Shown piece after piece: positions 31,117 through 39,256 of a stretch of DNA of 64,000 bases. The stretch spans positions 62,001 to 126,000 of the forward strand of contig UQZN01000005.1 in assembly GCA_900545535.1 (NCBI GenBank), given 5' to 3'. The notes below the pieces were generated by a model, which ran no database searches, was not told where the DNA came from, and worked only from the letters and a program-made list of their open reading frames with translations. The DNA is from an uncultured Phascolarctobacterium sp. (GTDB lineage: Bacteria > Bacillota > Negativicutes > Acidaminococcales > Acidaminococcaceae). The first letter of the stretch is position 1, and every line of letters starts with the position of its first letter. Made by a program: the position numbers and the translations under genes.

Positions 31117-32019
31117 TCAGTCGTGATGTACTTCGCTGCACGGATTGACGTGGACCATGCAGTGCTTGACGTCTGCAAAATTACTTTCGATCGCTTTATG
31201 GATATTTTCGGCGATAGTATGCGCTTCCAGCAAAGTCAGGTTATCGTCGGCGCTTACTTCTACATCGACATAGATGCGGCAGCCGAATTTGCGGGTTTGC
31301 AGCACGTCGATGTGGTCGACGCCTTTTTGCGCCTTGATCAGGGCCGTCATGGTGTTGATCGTCACTTCGTCGCAGGAGCGGTCGACCATTTTATCGATGG
31401 CGTCTTTAAAAATTTCGTAGGCTGCGTAAACGATCATCAGGCAGATGACGACGCTGGCAAGGGGGTCCAGCACCGGGTAGCCCATGCGGGCGCCCAGGAT
31501 ACCGATGAAGCTGCCGACGGAAGAAAGGGCGTCGCTGCGGTGGTGCCAGGCGTCGGCCATCAGGGCGCCGGAGTTGATCTTGAGCGCTGCTTTTTTAGTA
31601 TACCAGAACATACCTTCTTTAATGATAATGGAAATAACAGCGGCGGCCAGTGCCAGACTGCCGGGGATTTTGAGATCATCGGCGGAGGCATGGAGTATTT
31701 TTTCCAGCCCGGCATAGCCTATGCCTAGGCCGGTGAGGGCCAGGACGATGGCCAGAATGATAGCGGCGACACATTCCAGCCGTTCGTGTCCGTACTGGTG
31801 CTCGGCATCGGAGGCTTTGTTGGAGATCTTGACGCCGGCCATAACGATGAAGGTGCTGAAAACGTCGGAGGCGGAGTGGATAGCATCGGAGATCATGGCG
31901 GCAGAATTGGCCAGGATGCCTGCGGCCAGTTTGCCGACGGAAAGGATGAGATTGACGATGATGCTGTTGATGGAGACCTGCATGGCCAGACGTTCGGCCT
32001 GGGCAATTTTATCTTGCAT
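31117..32019 (-). CDS. Cation diffusion facilitator (CDF) metal exporter
   Basis: The 300-residue protein has six transmembrane helices and a C-terminal cytoplasmic metal-binding domain. Metal-site residues are D45-x2-H48-x3-D52 in helix 2 and H-x3-D (AWHHRSDALSS) in helix 5. The cytoplasmic domain has several His and ends HCMVHVNPCSEVHHD. Substrates of this family include Zn, Fe, Co, Ni and Mn. The 5' leader folds as a NiCo riboswitch, so cobalt or nickel efflux is the most likely function. It is preceded by a GGGGAGG ribosome site and its own promoter. Confidence 0.93.
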   Translation of the reverse strand: MQDKIAQAERLAMQVSINSIIVNLILSVGKLAAGILANSAAMISDAIHSASDVFSTFIVMAGVKISNKASDAEHQYGHERLECVAAIILAIVLALTGLGIGYAGLEKILHASADDLKIPGSLALAAAVISIIIKEGMFWYTKKAALKINSGALMADAWHHRSDALSSVGSFIGILGARMGYPVLDPLASVVICLMIVYAAYEIFKDAIDKMVDRSCDEVTINTMTALIKAQKGVDHIDVLQTRKFGCRIYVDVEVSADDNLTLLEAHTIAENIHKAIESNFADVKHCMVHVNPCSEVHHD

Positions 32020-32061
32020 GGTGGATAACCTCCCCGGTGTTACTCTTGCAGCGGCCCAGGT

Positions 32062-32171
32062 ATAATAAAAACACCTGCGGAACTACTTACTGTCCCGCAG
32101 ATGTTTGCTGATCTATCTGCTGCCCTGAGGGCCCGGCCGCTAAAACCAAAGGTTTACCGCCTGTTCAGTTT
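32062..32171 (-). ncRNA. NiCo (cobalt/nickel) riboswitch controlling the CDF exporter
   Basis: Read on the minus strand, the leader has AACTGAACAGGC, then a stem GGTAAACC-TTT-GGTTTTAGC, then GGCCGGGC, GGGCAGCAGAT...ATCTGC and GGGACAGT. These are the conserved junction elements of the czcD/NiCo class (CUGAxCAGGC, GCCGGGC, GGACAGU). Its 3' stem ACATCTGCGG can instead pair with CCGCAGGTGT followed by TTTTTATT (32062-32106), a terminator. Metal binding to the junction should block that terminator and turn the exporter on. Confidence 0.9.
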
Positions 32172-32208
32172 GTACTGTAGCGATATGCAGTGCAAAGAGA
32201 TTATTTTG

Positions 32209-32238
32209 ATTGTAATTGGTTAGCTGCGGCTTTGTCAA
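32209..32238 (-). promoter_or_regulatory. Promoter of the NiCo-riboswitch/CDF transcript
   Basis: On the minus strand: TTGACA (32233-32238), 18-nt spacer, TACAAT (32209-32214). Confidence 0.8.
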
Positions 32239-32247
32239 GTGTAAAAT

Positions 32248-33207
32248 TTATTCGGTCGGCTTGCCGTAAGCCAGCAGCACGTTGCCTGCCGGCACTGCCA
32301 GCGAGGCGCATTGATAAAGGATAATACCGTTCTGTTCTGCGTGATAGGTGGCAATAGTAGTGCCAAAAAGGTCGGTCAGACGGCCAAGCTCATCTCCCTT
32401 GGCGACTTTGCTGCCGCTGCGGAAGTTGGGCAGCCAGCAGCCCTGGTCGGTATTTTCCAGATAGATGACGTTGGTCAGGTCGCGGGGCGTATGTCGGCGT
32501 GGCTGTGGCGGTTCAGGCAGGAGGGTGAGCTGGCGCATGATGTTGAGAATGTCTTTTTTATAGGCTTCTATATCTTCACGCAGGCACAACCCGGCGCCGC
32601 CGCGTTCGATGAGCAGAGAGGGGAGGCCTGAGATGGCGGCATAGTTGTAGGCGCCGCTGGTGGCTGTGGAACGCACCATATATTCCATGTCCAGCACCTG
32701 GGCCACAGCTCGGGCTGTGGCGGCTGTTTCTTCGTTGGGCAGGCCGGGATAATAAACGTAAGGATAGAGTTCTTCGTGAATGTCCCCGCTGTGAAGATCT
32801 ATATAAAAATCTGCCTGCGGGAAAAATTTTTGACTTAAAACATGAGCTATTTTTTGTGACAGCGCGCCGCCTGCATCGCCGGGAAATTCACGGTTGAGGT
32901 TTTTGCCGTCTTCAGGGACGATAAAGGCGCTGCGCGCCCAGAAGCTGGGCGTATTGACAGGATGGATGACGATCAGGCAGCCGCTGATGTTTTGTGGTTC
33001 CAGATCACGGCCCAGTTCGATGGCTGCGGCGATGCCGGGGTATTCGCCGCCGTGGATGCCGGCAGTGATCAGCAGTGTCGGTCCGTCGCCTTGTCCATTA
33101 ATAATGGTGACAGGAATATGGGAGGCAGTGTCGGGAACAGGGAGGAAAGTACGTGATTTTTGCCCGCGGCTTGCTTCTAAGCCGCAGATGTTGACATTAT
33201 CTGACAT
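32248..33207 (-). CDS. M14 family succinylglutamate desuccinylase/aspartoacylase-like metallohydrolase
   Basis: The 319-residue protein has the zinc-site pattern H52-x2-E55 (GIHGGEYPG), a third ligand His in DLHSGD (about 143) and the substrate-binding NREFPG. This is the AstE/AspA branch of the M14 carboxypeptidase family, which cleaves N-acyl amino acids or similar amides. The C-terminal approximately 80 residues form a barrel-sandwich-like domain (GSKVAKGDELGRLTDLFG) as in its relatives. No signal peptide, so it is cytosolic. It is divergent from the MATE gene. The 166-nt gap between them is AT-rich; no clear operator was seen. Confidence 0.82.
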   Translation of the reverse strand: MSDNVNICGLEASRGQKSRTFLPVPDTASHIPVTIINGQGDGPTLLITAGIHGGEYPGIAAAIELGRDLEPQNISGCLIVIHPVNTPSFWARSAFIVPEDGKNLNREFPGDAGGALSQKIAHVLSQKFFPQADFYIDLHSGDIHEELYPYVYYPGLPNEETAATARAVAQVLDMEYMVRSTATSGAYNYAAISGLPSLLIERGGAGLCLREDIEAYKKDILNIMRQLTLLPEPPQPRRHTPRDLTNVIYLENTDQGCWLPNFRSGSKVAKGDELGRLTDLFGTTIATYHAEQNGIILYQCASLAVPAGNVLLAYGKPTE

Positions 33208-33396
33208 GGTTACAGCTCCTTTATTTATATAAATTTTATTTTTGTAAAGTTTGATACGATTATTTTGATTTTATTCTTGTCAACCAGTATAACATATGAT
33301 AATATATTCATACAATAGCTGTTATCAATTAAATTTAAGAGTGTTTTAGAATAATAGACAAAATACTAAATCATATCAGTGAAGGGGATTGCAGCG

Positions 33397-34707
33397 GTGC
33401 GGACAGAGGTTTTGACAAACAGGGAATATTTGGGGCTCACGATCCCTTTTATGCTTTCGACGATGACGCAGCCTTTGATGGGGGCTGTTAATACTGCGGT
33501 GATGGGACAGTTGCCTGACCCCAAGTATATAGCTGCTGTAGCCTTGGGGGCGATCCTTTTCAACAATATTTACTGGTTTTTTGGCTTTCTGCGGGTCAGT
33601 ACTTCCGGTTATGCGGCTCAGGCTCTGGGTTCCGGGGTCAGGGAAGCAAGCCTGCTGGCTTTTCTGCGGCCGCTGTTTATTGCGATGCTTGTCAGCTGCG
33701 GCTGCATTCTTTTGCAGAAACCGATCCTGTCCGCTTATTTGGCTTTGGTTGCACCTGCTGCCGATGTGGCGGCGCTGTGTACGGCTTATTATGATATTCT
33801 GATCTGGGGCGCACCGCTGGTGCTGTTTAATTATGTGTCGCTGGGTTGGCTGATGGGGCAGACGAGGGTGAGAGCCTCGGTGTTTATGCAGGTTTCCAGT
33901 AATGTTTTGAATATGGCTTTAAGTATGTGGTTTGTTTTCGGGCTGCATTTCCATATTGAGGGAGTTGCCTGGGCGACGCTTCTGAGCCAGCTATACGGCG
34001 CTGTTGTGGGCTGCTGGCTGATGTATGTTTATGGCGATTTTGACTATAGGCATTTTGATTATAAAAAAGTTATCGAGCCGGGGAGTTTGTTAAAGATGCT
34101 TTCGGTGAACGCCAATCTGATGATCCGCACAGCCTGCCTGCTGACGGTGAATAATATCATTGCTGCTGCCGGTGCGGCTTTGGGGACTGTAGTGTTGGCA
34201 GCCAATGCTGTACTGTTTCAGCTGAAGGACATCATGTCCTATCTGGTCGACGGCATGGCCAACGGCGCGGCGATTTTTTCGGGGCGGGCTCTGGGCCAGA
34301 AAAACAGGGATTTATTCTGGCAGACCTTGCGGATGACTTATAAATGGCTGTTCGTACTGGTTGTGGTGCTGATGGCAGGCTTTGGCGCCAGCGGTACGTT
34401 CTGGATCAGGTGTTTTACAGATATCGGCGAGGTGGCGGCATTAGCCGGGGCTTACAGATATTATGTGCTGCTTTATCCTCTGATAGCCGGTATTGGCTTG
34501 GCGCTTTACGGTATGTTTACTGGCGCTACATATACAGCTCCGGTACGCAATATGATGATGGCTGCACTGGCCGTATTCTGGCCTGCGGAACGGCTGTTGG
34601 TGCCTTTGTACGGCAATGATGGCTTATGGCTGTCATATCTTTTATTTGTTGGTACTCAATCGTTAATATTATTTTTATCATTGAAAAAACTTAGAAAAAA
34701 GATTTGA
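33397..34707 (+). CDS. MATE family efflux transporter (second copy)
   Basis: GTG 33397 is chosen since AAGGGGA lies 8 nt upstream; another in-frame GTG at 33379 lacks one. The 436-residue protein is paralogous to the one at 19912: TIPFMLSTMTQPLMG, VNTAVMGQLPDPKYIAAVAL and FGFLRVSTSGYAAQAL match the same positions. Twelve transmembrane segments are predicted by eye. No G-tract operator is found upstream, so its regulation differs from the first copy. The start of the B12-controlled ABC transporter leader follows within 50 nt. Confidence 0.88.
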   Translation: MRTEVLTNREYLGLTIPFMLSTMTQPLMGAVNTAVMGQLPDPKYIAAVALGAILFNNIYWFFGFLRVSTSGYAAQALGSGVREASLLAFLRPLFIAMLVSCGCILLQKPILSAYLALVAPAADVAALCTAYYDILIWGAPLVLFNYVSLGWLMGQTRVRASVFMQVSSNVLNMALSMWFVFGLHFHIEGVAWATLLSQLYGAVVGCWLMYVYGDFDYRHFDYKKVIEPGSLLKMLSVNANLMIRTACLLTVNNIIAAAGAALGTVVLAANAVLFQLKDIMSYLVDGMANGAAIFSGRALGQKNRDLFWQTLRMTYKWLFVLVVVLMAGFGASGTFWIRCFTDIGEVAALAGAYRYYVLLYPLIAGIGLALYGMFTGATYTAPVRNMMMAALAVFWPAERLLVPLYGNDGLWLSYLLFVGTQSLILFLSLKKLRKKI

Positions 34708-34724
34708 AAAATTATTTAAAAGTG

Positions 34725-34753
34725 TTTACTAAGTATATACTTTGTGCTAATAT
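34725..34753 (+). promoter_or_regulatory. Promoter of the B12-riboswitch / Nik-Dpp-type operon
   Basis: TTTACT (34725-34730), 17-nt spacer, TAATAT (34748-34753). The spacer begins with the perfect 12-bp palindrome AAGTATATACTT (34731-34742), a possible operator. Confidence 0.6.
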
Positions 34754-34776
34754 TGTTATAAGTTAATAATTTTATC

Positions 34777-34872
34777 AAAGGTGCTGCAAGGTTAAATAAG
34801 GGAAGCCCGGTGTAAATCCGGCACGGTCACGCCACTGTAAGCGCATATTGCGTAAGTCAGATCGCAGCCTTT
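34777..34872 (+). ncRNA. Compact cobalamin riboswitch upstream of the ABC importer
   Basis: P1 AAAGGTGCTGC (34777-34787) pairs with GCAGCCTTT (34864-34872). Inside are GGGAAGCCCGGTGTAAATCC, CACGCCACTGTAA and the B12-box-like AGTCAGATCGCAGCC. The whole aptamer is about 96 nt and lacks the large peripheral stems of the AdoCbl type, which fits the compact Cbl-II (env8-like) classes. It should reduce expression of the transporter when B12 is plentiful. Confidence 0.88.
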
Positions 34873-34968
34873 GGTATTGCCATATCCGCGGGTGACGGAT
34901 CAGCAGTTAGTTCTTAAAAATTGTATAGATGGAGTAGTAGTCTTATTCCGTTGTGCAAAAATTTTATG

Positions 34969-35009
34969 ATCTCCTGCAACCGTGGTTCATGGCTGCAGGA
35001 GATTTTTTT
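34969..35009 (+). terminator. Riboswitch-controlled terminator before the permease gene
   Basis: ATCTCCTGCAACC / GGCTGCAGGAGAT hairpin followed by seven T. It lies inside what would be an N-terminal extension of the permease, which shows that extension is not translated. Confidence 0.9.
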
Positions 35010-35027
35010 GTAAGGAGATGGGAAGCA

Positions 35028-35972
35028 TTGAAAAACAAACAGATTTGGAGCAGACTTGGGCAGATCCTGCTGGTGCTTTTGGGGATAAGCTTTCTGACTT
35101 TTGCTTTGGTGATGCTGTCGCCTGGTGATCCGGTCCGGCAGATGATCGCCGGTAATGAGGACATTATGGTCAGTCAGGCGGAGATAGAAGCGCTGCGGCA
35201 TGAGCTTGGTTTAGACAAACCTTTTATTTTCCAGTATCTGGATTGGCTGGGGCGTGCTGTGCAGGGGAACCTGGGTTTTTCCTATATGGTCAAAAAGCCT
35301 GTTGTTGAAGAACTGATGCATTGTTTGCCGGCGACGATCTATCTTGCGTTAGCTTCGCTGCTGTTTATGCTGGTAGTATCGCTGCCTCTGGGCATTTATT
35401 CGGCGGTTAAGCGTAACAGCTGTTTTGATTATTTTGTCAGAGGTCTTACTTTTTTCGGTGTTTCAGTTCCTAACTTTTGGATGGGCCTGCTGCTGCTGTG
35501 GATTTTTGGTTTACAGCTGGGCTGGCTGCCGATAGTAGGCGGCAGGGTAAGCTTGGAGACGATCATTTTACCAGCGGTGACGCTGGGAATAGCAATGGCG
35601 GCTAAATATACGCGGCAGGTGCGGGCAACTGTTCTTGAGGAATTGCATCAGGATTACGTTGTCGGTGCCAGAGCCAGAGGCATGAGCGAGAGCTATATCC
35701 TTTGGCAAGAGGTGCTGCCGAACGCGATGCTGCCGTTAATGACGCTGCTGGGGTTATCATTGGGTTCCCTTTTAGGCGGGGCGGCGGTTATCGAAATAGT
35801 TTTTCAGTGGCCTGGACTGGGCCGTTTGGCTGTCGAGGCTATCACCTATCGTGATTTTCAGCTGGTGCAGGGCGTTGTACTTTGGATAGCGCTGATGTAT
35901 ATGGTGATCAATCTGTTGGTAGATATTTCCTATAATTATTTTGATCCACGCTTAAGAAAGGCAGGCAAGTAA
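35028..35972 (+). CDS. ABC transporter permease, NikB/DppB type
   Basis: Start TTG 35028 with AAGGAG 10 nt upstream gives 314 residues, the usual length of NikB/DppB; an upstream in-frame GTG (34953) would place the leader terminator inside the gene. There are six transmembrane helices and the family features: LTFALVMLSPGDPV near the N-terminus, GLDKPFIFQYLDWL, and the permease loop EELHQDYVVGARARGMSE that contacts the ATPases. It is the first gene of a five-gene importer under a compact cobalamin riboswitch. Cobalt or nickel (perhaps chelated) is the likely cargo. Confidence 0.9.
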   Translation: MKNKQIWSRLGQILLVLLGISFLTFALVMLSPGDPVRQMIAGNEDIMVSQAEIEALRHELGLDKPFIFQYLDWLGRAVQGNLGFSYMVKKPVVEELMHCLPATIYLALASLLFMLVVSLPLGIYSAVKRNSCFDYFVRGLTFFGVSVPNFWMGLLLLWIFGLQLGWLPIVGGRVSLETIILPAVTLGIAMAAKYTRQVRATVLEELHQDYVVGARARGMSESYILWQEVLPNAMLPLMTLLGLSLGSLLGGAAVIEIVFQWPGLGRLAVEAITYRDFQLVQGVVLWIALMYMVINLLVDISYNYFDPRLRKAGK

Positions 35973-35973
35973 T

Positions 35974-36804
35974 ATGGAAAATCTTATCAATGGTTTAAAA
36001 ATGAACCGGCAGTTTGCTGTTTCCAGCCTGCTGGTGCTGGCGCTGTTTTTGATTGCCGTAGCTGCGCCGCTGTTTTCGCCTTATGATCCTGTGGAAGCGA
36101 CGATGAAGAACGCTTATCTGGCTCCTTGTGCCGAGCATATCTTTGGTACCGACAAGCTGGGGCGCGATGTGTTCAGCCGTATTTTGTACGGCGCCCGTTA
36201 TTCTTTGAGCGGAGTCTTGCTTTTGGTTGCGGTGATATTTTTTGTCGGTACTTCTTTAGGAATTATTTCCGGTTATTACGGCGGCAAGGTCGATGCGGTG
36301 ATCATGCGTATTTCGGACATGATGATCTCTTTTCCGGGTATGATCCTGGCGATAGCTATTGCAGGGATACTGGGCGGCAGCTTGGTCAACGCGGTCATTG
36401 CGCTGACTGTTGTCAGCTGGACTAAATATGCCAGGCTGGCCCGCAGCATGGTGCTGAAGATCAAAAAACGTGACTTTGTGGAGGCGGCGATAGTAAATGG
36501 CGGTAAACCGGCGCATATCCTTTGGCAGCATATCGTGCCGAATATCCTGCCGCTGATGGTTATTACGGCGGCTGCTGATATTGGCGCGATGATGATGGAG
36601 CTGGCCGGGCTGTCGTTTTTGGGTTTTGGCTCGCAGCCGCCGGCGCCGGAATGGGGTTTGATGCTGAACGAGGGCCGGCAGCAGCTGCAGACTGCGCCCT
36701 GGCTGATGATTTTCCCGGGTCTGGCTATTTTTGTCACTGTGGTGATTTTTAACCTTTGGGGCGACAGCCTGCGCGACGTGCTTGATCCGCGGCAGGAAGA
36801 CTGA
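35974..36804 (+). CDS. ABC transporter permease, NikC/DppC type
   Basis: The 276-residue partner permease starts 1 nt after the preceding stop. It has an N-terminal helix and periplasmic segment FSPYDPVEATMKNAY, then FGTDKLGRDVFSRILYGARY, the signature of the DppC/NikC branch. The EAA-type loop KKRDFVEAAIVNGGKPAHI is present and it ends WGDSLRDVLDPRQ. It forms the heterodimeric channel with the product of the gene at 35028. Confidence 0.92.
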   Translation: MENLINGLKMNRQFAVSSLLVLALFLIAVAAPLFSPYDPVEATMKNAYLAPCAEHIFGTDKLGRDVFSRILYGARYSLSGVLLLVAVIFFVGTSLGIISGYYGGKVDAVIMRISDMMISFPGMILAIAIAGILGGSLVNAVIALTVVSWTKYARLARSMVLKIKKRDFVEAAIVNGGKPAHILWQHIVPNILPLMVITAAADIGAMMMELAGLSFLGFGSQPPAPEWGLMLNEGRQQLQTAPWLMIFPGLAIFVTVVIFNLWGDSLRDVLDPRQED

Positions 36805-36862
36805 TGATGGTGGTCAGGTAAAATTTTATTATATACAAATGAGTTTGAAAGGGAGATGTATT

Positions 36863-38440
36863 ATGAACAAAAGTATTAAATTTACAGCAGCAGCCGCAAT
36901 GATCGGACTGCTGGCACTGGCAGCTGCCGGCTGCGGCGGTGGTGATAAAAAAGCTGCCGCGGCGAAGGATACTTTGAAATTCGGCGTTACTAATTTTGCC
37001 GATAATCTGGAACCGACAGATAACTTTTTCAGTTGGGTCGTTATGCGTTATGGTCTGGGCGAATGTCTGGTAAAATTTGACGATAAAATGAACTCTACTC
37101 CGTGGATTGCGGAAAGCTGGAAAATCGGCGATGATAAGCTGACCTGGACTTTTAAGATCAATGATAAAGCTAAATTTTCCAATGGCAATAAGGTAACTGC
37201 CGAAGCGGTAAAAAGTTCGCTGGAGCGTGTTTTTGCAAAATCTAATCGTGCAAAGACATTTTTTGAATACAGCGAGATTTCGGCCGACGGGCAGAACCTG
37301 ATCATCAAAACCGTTAAGCCGGTTCCTTCTTTGCCGGGGATGCTGGCAGATCCGCTCTTTATAGTCATCGATACCAGTGTCAAAGATCGTGATTATGCTA
37401 AGCAGGGGCCTATTTGCACCGGGCCGTATGTGGTGAAGGAATACAGCAAGGCTAAAGCGGTAATGGAAGCTAACCCCAATTATTGGGATGGTGAAGTACC
37501 GTTTAAACATGTCGAGATCCCTACTATCGACGATCCTAATACCCGTGCTATGGCGCTGCAGTCCGGTGAGATCGATATGGCGATCAATATTGCCGCGGGT
37601 GATCTGTCGCTGTTTAACAAAAAAGACAAGTTCAATATTTCCGAGATCGCTTCCCTGCGTACAGTTTTGGCACAGATCAATATGAATGAAGGGCGCCCGC
37701 TGCATGACATTCGCGTACGCGAAGCTCTGATCAGTTGTCTGGATCGTGAGACCTATAACAAAGTTTTGTTGAAGGATACTTTTATCCCCGGTAAGGCGCC
37801 GGTTCCGCCTTCTCTGGATTACGGTTTTGATCAGCTGAAAGATCCTAATACCTATAATGTGGAACGCGCAAAAAAATTGCTGGCTGATGCGGGCTGGAAG
37901 GATACAGACGGCGACGGTATCGTCGATAAGGACGGCAAACCGCTGGCTATCGACTTCGTGTATTACAGCGGCCGGGCCGAACTGCCTTTGTATGCGGAAG
38001 CAACTCAGGCTGATGCGAAGAAGATCGGTATCAAGGTCAATATGAAAAATGTTGATTATAATGTGCTTGATCCGATGCGTCAGCGCGGTGAGTTCGATTT
38101 ATGCATTTCCAATATCCTGACTGCTAACAGCGGCGACCCGGAAGTATATTTGAACTGGTACTGGAAAACTAATGTCAATGGCAGTCAGCCCCAAAACTCT
38201 ACCGGTTACAGCAATCCTGAATATGATGCGCTCAGCGACAGGCTGGCTGTCGAATTCGACCCGGCTAAACGCCGTGAGCTGATGATAGCTATGCAGCAGA
38301 TCCTGCTGAACGATGCGGCTGCCTTGTATTTCGGTTATCCTAAGACTAATATGGTCAGCAATACTTCTATTCAAAACGCAGATATCAAACCTGCTGATTA
38401 TTACTGGCTGACTAAGGATATTAAGCCTGCTCAGAAATAA
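36863..38440 (+). CDS. Substrate-binding lipoprotein, family 5 (NikA/DppA-like)
   Basis: ATG 36863 with GGGAG upstream gives 525 residues; the frame is open further upstream, but that would overlap the permease gene. The signal peptide ends in the lipobox LAAAGC with lipidated Cys24. The mature protein is an SBP family 5 domain (FADNLEPTDNFFSWV, GLGECLVKFDD, FKINDKAKFSNGNKVTAEAV, TGPYVVKEY). This family binds peptides or Ni/Co chelates. Given B12-riboswitch control of the operon, a metal or metallophore ligand is inferred; peptides remain possible. Confidence 0.9.
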   Translation: MNKSIKFTAAAAMIGLLALAAAGCGGGDKKAAAAKDTLKFGVTNFADNLEPTDNFFSWVVMRYGLGECLVKFDDKMNSTPWIAESWKIGDDKLTWTFKINDKAKFSNGNKVTAEAVKSSLERVFAKSNRAKTFFEYSEISADGQNLIIKTVKPVPSLPGMLADPLFIVIDTSVKDRDYAKQGPICTGPYVVKEYSKAKAVMEANPNYWDGEVPFKHVEIPTIDDPNTRAMALQSGEIDMAINIAAGDLSLFNKKDKFNISEIASLRTVLAQINMNEGRPLHDIRVREALISCLDRETYNKVLLKDTFIPGKAPVPPSLDYGFDQLKDPNTYNVERAKKLLADAGWKDTDGDGIVDKDGKPLAIDFVYYSGRAELPLYAEATQADAKKIGIKVNMKNVDYNVLDPMRQRGEFDLCISNILTANSGDPEVYLNWYWKTNVNGSQPQNSTGYSNPEYDALSDRLAVEFDPAKRRELMIAMQQILLNDAAALYFGYPKTNMVSNTSIQNADIKPADYYWLTKDIKPAQK

Positions 38441-38464
38441 TCAGCGGGAAGAAGGGACACTGTA

Positions 38465-39256
38465 ATGCTTTTAAAAGTTACAGATTTGGACATCAGCTAC
38501 GGCAGTAAAGCCACAGTAGCCGGTGCCAGTATCGAATTGGAAAAAGGCGAGATCTTATCTATCGTCGGCGAAAGCGGCAGCGGCAAAACTACCGTTATCC
38601 GTGCGATCATGGGCTGCCTGCCCGGTAATGGCCGTGTCAGCGGCGGCGGGATAATGTTTGACGGCAGGGATCTGCTTGCAAATACGCCGCAGCAGTGGCG
38701 CGAGATGTGCGGTACGGAAATTTCCATGATTTTTCAGGACAGCGGCAATATGATCAATCCTATCAGAAGGATCGGCGAGCAGTTTATTGCGTACATACTG
38801 ACCCATGCGCCGCAGACCTCCAAACAGGAGGCCTATCAAACGGGGGTAAAAATGCTGGCAGACGTGCGCCTGCCGAATCCTGATGTTGTGATGCGCAGTT
38901 ATCCGTTTGAATTGTCGGGTGGTATGCGTCAGCGTGTTGGCATCGCTATGGCGATGACCTTCAGTCCCAAGCTGCTTTTAGCCGACGAGCCGACCAGCGC
39001 GCTGGATGTTACGACCCAGGCGCAGATCATCAGGCAGATCGTTGACGTGCGCAACGAATATAATGCCGCTGTGATCATCGTGACGCATAATCTGGGCGTG
39101 GCGTCGTATATGTCGAATAAGATCATAGTCATGCAGAACGGCAGGGTGGTTGAAAGCGGCCCTCGTGAAAAGATCATCGGTGATCCGCAGCATGAATATA
39201 CTAAGGAACTGTTGGCTGCGGTTCCTGTTGTGGGAGGTAAACGCTATTATGCCTGA
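38465..39256 (+). CDS. ABC transporter ATP-binding protein, NikD/DppD type
   Basis: The 263-residue ATPase has Walker A GESGSGKTT (about 37-45), the Q-loop IFQDSGNMINP, the ABC signature LSGGMRQR and Walker B LLADEPTSALD. It powers uptake together with the next ATPase, whose start codon lies just before this stop (8-nt overlap), indicating translational coupling. It is shorter than many DppD proteins and lacks the C-terminal Cys-rich oligopeptide domain that the partner has. Confidence 0.93.
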   Translation: MLLKVTDLDISYGSKATVAGASIELEKGEILSIVGESGSGKTTVIRAIMGCLPGNGRVSGGGIMFDGRDLLANTPQQWREMCGTEISMIFQDSGNMINPIRRIGEQFIAYILTHAPQTSKQEAYQTGVKMLADVRLPNPDVVMRSYPFELSGGMRQRVGIAMAMTFSPKLLLADEPTSALDVTTQAQIIRQIVDVRNEYNAAVIIVTHNLGVASYMSNKIIVMQNGRVVESGPREKIIGDPQHEYTKELLAAVPVVGGKRYYA

